Shown one piece after another: positions 1-9,400 of a DNA stretch of 64,000 nt. Where the stretch lies: the NCBI GenBank assembly GCA_964437365.1, contig CAYTGM010000007.1, forward strand, positions 1 through 64,000, written 5' to 3'. The stretch comes from CAYTGM01 sp964437365. Its GTDB lineage: Bacteria; Sumerlaeota; Sumerlaeia; SLMS01. Below the pieces are notes generated by a model. The model was not told the origin of the DNA, ran no database searches, and saw only the letters and a list, made by a program, of their open reading frames with translations. A program made the position numbers and the translations under genes. Within the stretch, counting starts at the first letter, position 1. Each line of letters begins with the position of its first letter.

Positions 1-363
1 GAGAACCATTAGGTTTTCAAAAATAAAAAACTCTTTCAAACCTTCAAAGTCAACCTCTGTGAAAGCCGCTGGGATACCACCTGGCTTTTCTACTTTGTAT
101 ATAACACCTTGCTTTTGCCCAATCTTGGATAGAAAGTACAAAGAATTATCAGCATCAAACACCGCCGGGCGACGTACGATTCCTGGAAAGGGGATAGACC
201 CTGAAACCAATTCTGTTGTCCAATCATTGGTATCAGTCCGCAAAAGAACCCTTCTTTTTTCAATGTCAGCCATTGTATATATGTAATCAGCAAGAACTGA
301 CCTTGAAGAGATAAAGACAAAAATCGAAACCAGGAGGAAGAATATCAATCTAATAACTCTCAT
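1..363 (-). CDS. Secreted protein of unknown function, 3' end outside window
   Basis: Open frame of 121 codons that runs off the left edge. It starts at an ATG at 363 preceded by a strong ribosome site, GGAGG, six bases upstream. The first ~25 residues (MRVIRLIFFLLVSIFVF, then ...SSRSVLA) form a classic Sec signal peptide with a probable cut after VLA. The mature part (DYIYTMADIEKRRVLLRT...) is rich in beta-type residues. Its style (short strands, FDADNSLYFLSKI) resembles the beta-propeller-like protein encoded just upstream at 350-1840. The start codon lies inside the last codons of that gene (14-base overlap), so the two are translationally coupled and probably one operon. Function is not recognisable. 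The coding call is firm because start, ribosome site and signal peptide agree. Confidence 0.75.
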   Translation of the reverse strand, partial: MRVIRLIFFLLVSIFVFISSRSVLADYIYTMADIEKRRVLLRTDTNDWTTELVSGSIPFPGIVRRPAVFDADNSLYFLSKIGQKQGVIYKVEKPGGIPAAFTEVDFEGLKEFFIFENLMVL

Positions 364-1840
364 CGAATTCCTCCACATAATCTTCGATTTCCATCTTTCT
401 TAGAATAGCATCACTACCGTCTATGGTTTGGTCAAGATTTCGATCTTGTTGATGAGTTCTAAAATCGAAGGGCATTATCCCATTCAAATGATATAAATAT
501 TCTTCAGGTTGCGGAGGACGACGCGAGCTATCCGAAAACCCAACACTGGGACCCCAGCCAAAAATACTTTTCTCGCCTGGCGATCTCAGTTTGAGAGACT
601 GGATTGACCGATCTCCTGTCAATCTATCTATACCAAGAACTTGAATATAGCCAGTGAAATTACGCGTGGATACGAAATTGATCGATTGGAAGGGAAAGTA
701 TACATACCTCTTATCTGTAGAAAGCGATGGGCTATTAACCCTATTAAATGGAAGAAATGGGTGACCAACCCCAACTGGCTCGATCCCATCAAAGTTTGAC
801 GTATCGACTCTGTAATTGATTCGCTCAACCTCTTCCATACTAAGGTTGCGCTTTGAGAATGGAAATACAGAAATAATAGAGCCATCTTCTTCCCGAGTTG
901 AGAATGGAATTTCAACTATAGTAAATTCTTCTGGTGAAGATTGATATACGCTTTTGATTAATTCATCATACTGATAAGTGTGAACCAATACAATGGAATC
1001 ATCTTGAATTTTTAATTTGAAAATCTGATTTTCAACTATATAAAATGCATATTCTTCGAAAAATAATAGTCGGCTATTCACAAATCGATCCATCGGCGAA
1101 AGAAACTGTGGACCTTCAAGTTGTTCTGAGTTAACAATATCGTCATCAAAATAAATGCGATGATAACTGATGGAAACTGTATTATCTGTTTCGGAAATCG
1201 TTCTCCTAAAATAAAGTAAGGTGCTTTCCGATTCAGCAACCAAGTCAACGGTGTATTTAGAACCGCTGGAGTATTTGACTTCGTCGGGGTTTCTTCCAAC
1301 CTCTAACTCTTCACCACTATCAAAATCGACTTTATAATATAGATATCTTCCTGAGACATATTTAAGATAATATAATTCAGAAGAATTAATACTCAACTGG
1401 GAAATATGTTCGGAATTTTTCAACTGGTATTCCGTCGTATTCGTGCTGGGATTATAAGTCTGAAACGTTTGTTTCGTCCAAAAGACTAATTTATCCCTAT
1501 AGGGCAACAATTGACTATCTTTATCAAAAACATGGTATTCTACACGTTCAAGCTTCCCTCCATCTTCAGAAGCTTGATAGAGCTCATTATCTAGAGATAC
1601 GAATACCGACCCATTAAGGAGAACCGAAGACCCATAGCTAGCATATCTTTCTAAAAAGTGGGAGTTTCTCGCAACAATTCGAGAGGTGGCCGCACTGGCA
1701 TCTACCTCTATAAGCGTTGAACCTCTTGGTCCGTAATTGGATGGAGCAGCAATTCTATAGAAGACCTCACATGAAGCCTGTCGATTAGCTACGAAGGTTG
1801 CCAGACTCAAGATGATGGTTAGAATCGGTTTCAACTGCAA
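350..1840 (-). CDS. Secreted beta-propeller-like protein with C-terminal dockerin-like Ca motif
   Basis: 496 residues. A hydrophobic N-terminus (MQLKPILTIILSLATFVA) acts as signal peptide. The body is made of repeated short segments of the kind FYRI/ELYQA/KLVFWTK/ELYYLKYVSG/LLYFRRTI, each followed by acidic turns, as in secreted beta-propellers that sense or bind surface ligands. Near the end, DRNLDQTIDGSDAI (about residues 470-483) matches the DxNxDxxIDxxD loop of a type I dockerin/EF-hand, present once. The start is a TTG at 1840 with AGAGGA about ten bases upstream; no better ATG is available. The gene overlaps the secreted gene on its 3' side by 14 bases. Exact function is unknown. The calcium-motif assignment is by pattern only. 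Confidence 0.75.
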   Translation of the reverse strand: MQLKPILTIILSLATFVANRQASCEVFYRIAAPSNYGPRGSTLIEVDASAATSRIVARNSHFLERYASYGSSVLLNGSVFVSLDNELYQASEDGGKLERVEYHVFDKDSQLLPYRDKLVFWTKQTFQTYNPSTNTTEYQLKNSEHISQLSINSSELYYLKYVSGRYLYYKVDFDSGEELEVGRNPDEVKYSSGSKYTVDLVAESESTLLYFRRTISETDNTVSISYHRIYFDDDIVNSEQLEGPQFLSPMDRFVNSRLLFFEEYAFYIVENQIFKLKIQDDSIVLVHTYQYDELIKSVYQSSPEEFTIVEIPFSTREEDGSIISVFPFSKRNLSMEEVERINYRVDTSNFDGIEPVGVGHPFLPFNRVNSPSLSTDKRYVYFPFQSINFVSTRNFTGYIQVLGIDRLTGDRSIQSLKLRSPGEKSIFGWGPSVGFSDSSRRPPQPEEYLYHLNGIMPFDFRTHQQDRNLDQTIDGSDAILRKMEIEDYVEEFDESY

Positions 1841-2082
1841 GTTGTCTCGTTCCTCTAATCAGTTTGATATTAAGATGTGAATGGAGGTCACGTTAGCCCC
1901 GGGGCAATGAGAAACCATTTGCTAATTAAGGTGATTAATCCAGTATCGCGATTGACCGCAGGGCAGATAATCATTCAGCCTTATCATCATTCAAAGAGGG
2001 GTTATCAATCATTCTTCAGCAATGGCCAAGCATCTAGGAATGAAAGCCTGTCATGTGCTTGCTTATGTGAATATGATCTAAA

Positions 2083-4752
2083 ATGAAAATATTGACTTAC
2101 CACGTAAAAACTCATTTCTGTATTCTTCTGGGAATCATCCTACAGATATCCAACCGTGTAGAATGCAGACCTAGCCCTTCTTTATTCCATGAGTTCAACA
2201 CAGATGAAATACTTCAAGAATCATCCCCCAACCTCATTCTGTATCTCAGCAATTCCAAAAAGATGATACTCACTCTGGATGATTCTAATAGTGGACTCCT
2301 TCGTGACCCCGAACCTTTTTCCACGGACCTTGAAACCAAAGAGACATCTATGCTTATAGATACGGTGCCTGGGTTTGGTCCATATCGTGGGTATCCTGTG
2401 CATCAGTTCTTTGAGAGAAATGACGACTTTATCGTTGTAACAAGAGCGAGCGAGGCTTTGCAAATACGAAAATCGGATGGGACAAGAGAGGGAACACAGT
2501 TGATGACATCTATTACCGATGAAATTACAGAGTACCTTGATATGAGTCAATTCGACCTCTTTGATGAAGCCTTTATCGTCATCACTAGAAAACTCAAGGA
2601 CCAACTTACTTTTGAGGTAGAAACCAATATATATCGAATCAACCTTAACGGTGAAATTGAAGATTTGCAAAAGCTGGCTGAAGACAAAGGAACTAGTTCC
2701 CGTGAATTAGATAAGTTGGGCCAAACAAACACCCATTTTTTCTATACAATACAAACCGACTCCAAGGAAGAGTTGTGGGCTGCTAGTTCAAGCACAAATA
2801 CTTTGATATTGTCAGACGATGAAGGCTTCGGAACATACTATATCGGGAGTACCTCAAGTACACTATTCTTCGCACTTGGGAGAGACCTCTGGAAGAGTGA
2901 TGGGACTATTGAGGGTACTGCTAAAGTAGCAGATTTTACATATAGGCCTACTCGAATTCATGGCAGCTTCCGCAATCAAGTCTTTTTTGAAGCCGATCAG
3001 GAACTACTTCCAGGTATCACTGCCGAAGGTTACCTATGGCGAAGTGATGGCACCACCGATGGAACTTTTCCAATCTCTGAGTTTGGTCATTCGCACCTGC
3101 CTGATTATAAATTTGAATACGTAGGTACTTTTCAGGGAAAAGATCTCGTATATGCGGGAGGTGGGATTCAGCCCTTTGCTCTGTGGGATTATACTGACCC
3201 TGTTACTCCTCGGTTAGTTATCGGCCAATTCGAGGAACCTGATAGAAAGTACTTTCAATTTGATTCCAATAATACCACCTATTTTTGGATTAATGGGCGA
3301 GATTTTTATTCATATAGAAACGGTAACCTGGTAGATATTCTTGAGAATACCTCCTATCTTAATATCGGAGAATTCCTTCTTGTAGACAAGGAATGCTTTT
3401 TCACTCTCGAGACAGAAGAATACGGATGGGCTATTTGGAAAACTGATGGTACTACGGAAGGGACAGCTCTATTTCAGGATTTCGACTCTGCTAAATCTCA
3501 CAGTACTCTTGTGAGACATAAAAAGGTGAACGGACACCAGCTATATGAAACTCAAGATATCCTAAGCTCAATAAAGAGAGAAACATTAAAAACCATTGAG
3601 TCCGTTTTCGAAAGGGACAGTAAGTCCACCAATCAAGTAAACCTTGAATCAATTCTATACTCTATAGGGCACGGGTTTATTTCGACGGATGGAAAAGGAT
3701 TCTACCGGTTGCCTCGGCAAGATATTTTCGGAAACGTAGCTTTCAACTGGCCCTATCAAATTACGTTTTCATCTCAAAGATCACCTGAGGAGAACAGTCT
3801 CATATCTTTCGTGAATCCGCAAGGTGTTCCCTCCCACGCCCCTTCAAGAGTAGTTGCGTGGGACCATCGAACAAGTGAGTCGGTTGTCCTCAAAGAAGTA
3901 TCAATAGTCCCCATGACTCTCATCCCAGGAGTTGGTGATGTCAGATACTTTGTTGAAGGAGCTTCTCGGCTTTGGGGCACTGATGGAACACCTGCTGGAA
4001 CAAGATTGATTGCATCGATAGACAATGAATCTACAGGTACACTTGCTGGAAAAGCTTCGAATCCGTACTTTAAGTTTGGCAGGAGTGCGAACGAAGAACC
4101 CATCCTCTATACAATCGATGGAGATACTGGTAAATACAGGAGAAGTATAATTCCTGAAGTTAGCGAGACCCCCTCGAAAGCGCTATTCAAGAATAAACTT
4201 TATTTCGAAGCCAAAACAGAAGAACACGGAAGTGAACTATGGACGTATGACCTTGAGAATTATGAATCTAATTTATTCGTGGAGTTAGTTAATGGAAGAG
4301 GAGGGACCAAAATTGCAGGTTTTTTTCCTGGTGAAGATGAGATGGCTTTTTTCGCATATACGAAAGAAACCGGAATGGAGCTTTGGTATACTGACGGGAC
4401 ACCCACCAAAACCCGCCTCGTAAAAGACATCTTCCCTGGACCAGAAGGATCTGTTCCCTTTGTCCATTATGAAGGTATATTTGTTGATGGTATTTTTTAC
4501 TTTGCCGCAAGTGACCCCGATCACGGCCATGAGCTATGGGAAAGTGATGGAACTCTCGAAAACACGGTAATACGTGATGATATACGCCCTGGCATTGGAA
4601 GTTCTTCCCCGCGTACATTCGTTGAACATGAGGGGTTTATTTACTTTTATGCCTGGGATGGAACGGTCAGTGGAAACGAGCTCTGGAGATTGAGAATAAA
4701 AGAGTATACTGGTGCTCAAGGACTATACTTTCATGGAAACAGAAGCTATTAG
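2083..4752 (+). CDS. ELWxxDGT-repeat secreted protein
   Basis: 889 residues with an N-terminal hydrophobic export signal (ILLGIILQISN, cut near VEC-R). The protein carries the ELWxxDGTxxGT repeat family in order: IRKSDGTREGT, LWKSDGTIEGT, LWRSDGTTDGT, IWKTDGTTEGT, LWGTDGTPAGT, ELWYTDGTPTKT and ELWESDGTLENT, plus degenerate units (ELWTYDLEN, ELWRLRIKE at the end). Several units continue with VKDIFPGP or RDDIRPGIGSSSP, the usual linker. Such repeats form secreted beta-propeller-like proteins seen in Bacteroidota, Myxococcota and relatives. No enzymatic motif is visible, so a binding or surface role is an inference. The gene is divergent from the secreted pair on the left. No strong ribosome site precedes the ATG. 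Confidence 0.85.
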   Translation: MKILTYHVKTHFCILLGIILQISNRVECRPSPSLFHEFNTDEILQESSPNLILYLSNSKKMILTLDDSNSGLLRDPEPFSTDLETKETSMLIDTVPGFGPYRGYPVHQFFERNDDFIVVTRASEALQIRKSDGTREGTQLMTSITDEITEYLDMSQFDLFDEAFIVITRKLKDQLTFEVETNIYRINLNGEIEDLQKLAEDKGTSSRELDKLGQTNTHFFYTIQTDSKEELWAASSSTNTLILSDDEGFGTYYIGSTSSTLFFALGRDLWKSDGTIEGTAKVADFTYRPTRIHGSFRNQVFFEADQELLPGITAEGYLWRSDGTTDGTFPISEFGHSHLPDYKFEYVGTFQGKDLVYAGGGIQPFALWDYTDPVTPRLVIGQFEEPDRKYFQFDSNNTTYFWINGRDFYSYRNGNLVDILENTSYLNIGEFLLVDKECFFTLETEEYGWAIWKTDGTTEGTALFQDFDSAKSHSTLVRHKKVNGHQLYETQDILSSIKRETLKTIESVFERDSKSTNQVNLESILYSIGHGFISTDGKGFYRLPRQDIFGNVAFNWPYQITFSSQRSPEENSLISFVNPQGVPSHAPSRVVAWDHRTSESVVLKEVSIVPMTLIPGVGDVRYFVEGASRLWGTDGTPAGTRLIASIDNESTGTLAGKASNPYFKFGRSANEEPILYTIDGDTGKYRRSIIPEVSETPSKALFKNKLYFEAKTEEHGSELWTYDLENYESNLFVELVNGRGGTKIAGFFPGEDEMAFFAYTKETGMELWYTDGTPTKTRLVKDIFPGPEGSVPFVHYEGIFVDGIFYFAASDPDHGHELWESDGTLENTVIRDDIRPGIGSSSPRTFVEHEGFIYFYAWDGTVSGNELWRLRIKEYTGAQGLYFHGNRSY

Positions 4753-4907
4753 TCTCTGAAGAAATCCTCTTAAGAAAAGAAGCCACATCACTTCGCGCCC
4801 CCTATACAGAATTCGGCATCTTCAATCGACTGACTGAAATGGGGTATAAGATGGAGAGAATTAAGAATTAGTAAGAGCAGGCATTCTTACTTCCTTTACC
4901 TGGTCTT

Positions 4908-4977
4908 ATGTATAAAATTCTCGATATTTTATACATGAGGATCATCGTATGTATAATAATCCATGGAAATTATACAT
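4908..4977. repeat. Two tandem hairpins with the same stem core
   Basis: The first hairpin spans 4908-4936 with arms ATGTATAAAAT and ATTTTATACAT (11 bp). The second spans 4949-4977 with arms ATGTATAAT and ATTATACAT (9 bp). Both are followed by GAG(G). They lie downstream of the ELWxxDGT gene and just before repeat copy A. They could be a transcription-end structure or a dyad operator; the sequence does not decide. Confidence 0.55.
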
Positions 4978-5001
4978 GAGAGGCTGCCATTCATGACTCC
5001 T

Positions 5002-5136
5002 CCGAGCGCAGCGAGGCCCTACCGTAGGCCTCATCCTTCAGGTTGAGGTCACAGCATTTCCCCAAACCGGAGAAACGGCTTAAACCGTTTTTTCTTTATA
5101 GTTAAAGCCAACCTCAAGTTAGAACTTTGAAGGCTT
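5002..5136 (+). repeat. Structured intergenic repeat, copy A (3' end lost)
   Basis: Begins CCGAGCGCAGCGAGG and shares with copies at 6075 and 11054 a colinear order of blocks: a CCTTCAGGTTGAGG-like element, CAGCATTTCCCC, a central hairpin and a terminal CCTC...AAGG element. The central stem here is AAACGG (5073-5078) with CCGTTT (5085-5090). The last ~20 bases present in B and C (the inverted copy of the first block) are missing. It lies 53 bases beyond the 3' end of the GIY-YIG gene. Confidence 0.8.
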
Positions 5137-5189
5137 ATAAAGAACAAACTCGCAATCAAGGTAGGCCAGTGTTTACCGAGGTTTTTGTG

Positions 5190-5921
5190 TTATACATTCA
5201 CATACTGTATTACATTCTGAGAATGTTCTGTAAAATAGTGAGCAACGGAGCGATAGCGGTATTTCCTCCGAACTTCATCCTCCGCCAACTTGCCGACGAA
5301 CTCCCATCTTTCCTGCATAGGCCCATGAGTTTCTCCATTGGGCATCATCACTGTCCCGCAGGGAACCCAGGCTACAGGCTTATAGACTTCACGCACAATG
5401 CCTTTATACACGCCCATGATGTATTCAACCTGATCTCTTTTGGGTCCCACCTTCCAGCACTTTCGAGTGACCTCATAGAGTTCACTGGTGCTCATGGCGT
5501 GACGAAAATATCGGCTGATTCGAATGAGCATTACGGGTTCGGAAATCTCGACTGGCTCCCGATCATATTCCGCGTTGATCTGCTCTAAAGTCATTCGACC
5601 AACCGACGTGCTCTCGTAACCGCGCACTTCGTTGGTAAGCTGAACCTTGCCGATCAGATCAATGACGGCAGCCTCAACCTTCAGCGCCGCCATCTCATCC
5701 TCCAAACCGTGAACGAGGATTTCGATCCTGGGTTCTAGATTTTGCTTTCGAATCTCAGCAATGCGTTTTGATTTATCGCTTTCTCCTTTTGAATTCAGGT
5801 GAGCGAAGGCACGATTGCCCTTACCTTTACCTACGTAGAAGACTTCCTCGTCACGAGGATCGATGTAAATATAGACATAGTATTTTAGTTCATCGGTGAC
5901 GTTTGGTTTGAACTTTTGCAT
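5190..5921 (-). CDS. GIY-YIG nuclease-domain protein (LEM-3-like type)
   Basis: 243 residues from the ATG at 5921; the open frame extends further up, but the domain begins right after this ATG. The N-terminal ~110 residues are a GIY-YIG nuclease domain. YYVYIYIDPRDEE supplies the first motif and FYVGKGKGNRAFAHL the second (here YVG, as in the LEM-3/COG3680 branch). A conserved arginine (RAFAH) and glutamate (VEAAVIDLIG) follow. The C-terminal ~130 residues (from DREPVEISEP) are not recognised; they contain YRYRSVAHYF. Such proteins cut DNA, and some belong to mobile elements. The gene sits alone between two same-orientation copies of an intergenic repeat (5002-5136 and 6075-6225). Domain call is firm; biological role is open. 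Confidence 0.8.
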   Translation of the reverse strand: MQKFKPNVTDELKYYVYIYIDPRDEEVFYVGKGKGNRAFAHLNSKGESDKSKRIAEIRKQNLEPRIEILVHGLEDEMAALKVEAAVIDLIGKVQLTNEVRGYESTSVGRMTLEQINAEYDREPVEISEPVMLIRISRYFRHAMSTSELYEVTRKCWKVGPKRDQVEYIMGVYKGIVREVYKPVAWVPCGTVMMPNGETHGPMQERWEFVGKLAEDEVRRKYRYRSVAHYFTEHSQNVIQYVNV

Positions 5922-6074
5922 GAGCCGATTTTCTTGAAGAATAAACCATCTCTGTCGTAGATTGGGAACTGCCTGCAAGAGATAGAATTTGATCCCTGTT
6001 GTCAATCCTTAAGCTCTGAGACCCAATGTGCACATACAATAAGGCAATTTGATAAGTTTGATAAATGTATTCTT

Positions 6075-6225
6075 CCGAGCGCAGCGAGGCCCTACGGCAG
6101 GCCTCATCCTTCAGGTTGAGGTTACAGCATTTCCCCAAACCGGAGAAACTGATTAAACAGTTTCCAGCAATATAGACGAATCAACCTCAGGTTCAAAGCC
6201 TGAGGCCTACGCTCGCTATGCTCGG
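6075..6225 (+). repeat. Structured intergenic repeat, copy B (complete)
   Basis: 151 bp. Its ends are inverted copies of each other: CCGAGCGCAGCGAGG at the left and, read on the other strand, CCGAGCATAGCGAGCG at the right. Inside are a hairpin AAACTG/CAGTTT (6146-6163) and a second hairpin CCTCAGG/CCTGAGG (6185-6205). Overall it is a long imperfect palindrome like a MITE or REP-type element. It lies upstream of the GIY-YIG gene and in the same orientation as copy A. Confidence 0.85.
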
Positions 6226-6459
6226 GGGACATACCTGAGGTAGAACCCTGTTTTTCAATCATTGAAGATCTTCATTTATGGTGATGGGGGATTCATTCGT
6301 TTTTGTGTCGGTCGGTTTGAGTAGTTTCTTCAATTCGTTTCGTCCAGGTCTCGTCCACAGATAGAGATTCTCCTTCCTCCTGGAGGCCAGATCACAGTTT
6401 TCCGTTGCTGCTTGCTCTTCACACCTTCAGTTTTCAGCCATCTGAAAAAAGGTTTTTAT

Positions 6460-9400
6460 GTGAACAGATCCTCCTTTAAAATAGCCGCCTCGCTGCTCAT
6501 CATCACAATGGCTGGAAGTCTTCCCGCACAGCTTCATGTTTCGGCCACGCGCGGCGATGATGCGAATAGCGGGCTTTCCTGGAACGACCCTAAACGCACC
6601 ATCCAGGCTGCTATCGATGCAGCCAGCACCTCTGCTGAGTCAGATGTCTTTATCGAAAAAGGTGAGTATCAGGAGAATATCCTGATGGCTACTGGCGTGT
6701 CAGTGACGGGGGGCTTCGAAGGCTTCGAGCCGTCGGAATCGGCGCGCGTGAATCCCTACCCACTCGCAACAGTCATCCGTCCTGACAATGGTCCCCATGT
6801 GGTCAACTTTACAAATGTTCAAAATGCGGAGCTTCGGAGCGTTCGAATCACCGGCGGAAACGCCAACGGCTCACAAGAGAGTTTCGACGCACGCGGTGGA
6901 GGGATAATTATCCTCTCCTCTGACAATATCTTCATCGATGCCTGTATGATCGATGACAACACGGCATCTGTGAGCGGTGGAGGGCTTTACGCTCAGGACT
7001 CAGCACCGGTGATCCGAAATACGGTATTTGCCGGTAACATGACCTTGTCGCCCGCTGATGGCGGAGGAGGCATCGGAACTTTTCAGGCAAACGGCACGGT
7101 TGTGCAATCCTGCGTGTTCTTCGGGAACCTCGACAACTCTGCGGGAGTTGGCGCTGCCATTGATGTCTACGACAGTAGTGTCACAGTTCTGGATTCGATC
7201 TTTGCTGAGAATAACGATCAGGCAATCTACATCTTCAGCGAATCTTCAGCATCATCAGCGGCGCTCACGAATAACCTTTTCTTTAATAACACAGGAGCTC
7301 CCTTTGTTTTTCAGGATTCATCGGGAACTCAGACTTTTACGACTGCCGAAGCCATCAATGGCTTTGCGGGCAACGCGGGGAACCTTTTCGGTGACCCTCA
7401 GTTTATTGCACCAGAGAGGCTTTATTTCGGCGTGGAGGAAGGGTCGCCCGCGATCAATGCTGCTTCCTCACCAAGCAATGGACGCGACTATCTCTCGAAT
7501 TTCCGTGGCTTCGGCGGCGATGTCCCGGATATTGGTGCGTTCGAGAGATCAGCCAATATCGACGGCATTGTGGGCATCGGAGCGATCTCAGAGGAAAGTG
7601 GACTTCCGCTTCAGGCTGGCAATCGCTTCGGAGATGCGATGGCATCAGTCGGTGACCTTGATGGAAACGGAACCGATGATTTGCTTGTCCAGGTTTCAGG
7701 GGCAAAAAATGAAGCGGGAGAGCCCACCGGCGTTGTGGCCCTCATCTATACAGATCCGGGGAACCTGTCTATTCGCGGCTTTGATCTCGTTGCTGAAGGA
7801 ACCGTACCGAACGGTCGCTTTGGACAAGGGCTCACGGGAATCGCTCTGGGAGGCCAGGGAATCTTCGTTATTGGTGATCCCTCGGTGAATGAGGAGCGTG
7901 GGACGATCTATACTGTTAGCAGTGGCTTTGGTCAGACCGGTGATCTGCAGGAATTGCCCCTGGCGGGTCTTTCTGCCGGGGAAGAATTCGGCTCTTCAGT
8001 CATTTTCGCGTTGCCGGTCGGTGATTCTCAGAACCTGCATTTGCTGATAGGGGCTCCAGGAGCAGATAATGAAACCGGGCGTGTGGTTCTCGTTGAAGTC
8101 GTGAATCAAACTCTCAACGAGGTGCTTTCGATTGGCAACGGCAATGGATTTGCGGCTGGTCAGCTGCAACCGGGCGATCGATTTGGTCAATCTATTGCCT
8201 CGGGTTCTCCCCTGATCCTGTTGGATAGGGAAGCAACCGACCTTACTTTCTTTGTCGGCGCGCCGGGAACAGATAATTCCGCAGGAGCTGTCTGGGAGAT
8301 AAGTATCAACTCTTCTGGAGAAGTCTCCACGCCGGTTGAAGTCGTCTTGCCGGAATTTTCAGGACGTGGTCATTCGCTCGCTGTTTTTGAGAGTCCCAAG
8401 GAGACAGCAGGCTTTGAAAGACTTCTTGCTGTTGGCTCGCCGACGGACTCCAACTCTCGTGGGCGATTTGCGATCGTTGGGAGTTCCGAACCTTTTTTAT
8501 CCTCCACTGACACCATCGATGATAATACGAATGTCGGCTCTTCTCTCGCATGGCTTCCTGACAATGACTTCAATGGGTATCCCGACCTTGCAGTTAGTTT
8601 CCCAGGCTTTAATGAAGAACGCGGAGGGATTGTCACCTACGATTATAGCGTCGCGAATGAAGCCACAGCTCAGGGGCGCGTTCGCATCACCGAAAACAGT
8701 ACGAATATCGTCTACCAGAATTCCGTTAAGCCTATCCCTGTAACCCTTACATACGACAATCCGGGTCGGCGAAGCATTGCGCCAACATTCAATAGCGACT
8801 CTGATGAAGATCTTACATTGCCTGCGATGGGAACGCCGCCCGTTCTCCAGCCCGGAGAATCCGCAACCATTACCGGTACTTTGGAATCTGAACCCTTTGG
8901 GAGTTTTTTTGATTTCATTTCTCCCACAGCGATATCGAGCGACTTTATTCAGCCCGAGCAACAACTCGCCTTCATCGGTTTCTCGTTTCCTTATAACGCC
9001 CTCGAATTAACCGATACATCGGACCCCGGGAATAATCCAGAACACCCCGCAGTGCTCTCCATGAATGACGAAGGCAGCCGCCTTGTCTTCTCTTCCTCAA
9101 TCAACCCGATCACCGGGATTGAAGAAGGCGTCGCACAGATATACCTCGCAGACTTCTCGCTGTCCTCCTCCCAGCAAATCCGCAAGCTGACCGACGGCGC
9201 GTCAGAAAGTTTCTATCCAGCAATCAGTGGCGATGGAACGAAAGTCGTCTTCGTTTCTCAAAGCAACCACCTCAGTCCCCCTGCCGTATTCGACGCTCCA
9301 CAAGTCTGGCATCTCGATCTGTCCGCTGCCCCCGGCAATGGCTTCACACTCCTCTTTGAAATTACAAGTTCTGATACCATCATTCAGGCGCCTGCCCTTG

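Noticed and set aside
1877..2086. 69-residue open frame before the ELWxxDGT gene
   Set aside because: No ribosome site and no protein-like composition; it ends in the start region of the next gene.
5127..5588. 153-residue plus-strand frame in the GIY-YIG region
   Set aside because: Antisense to the GIY-YIG gene and starts in the degraded end of repeat copy A.
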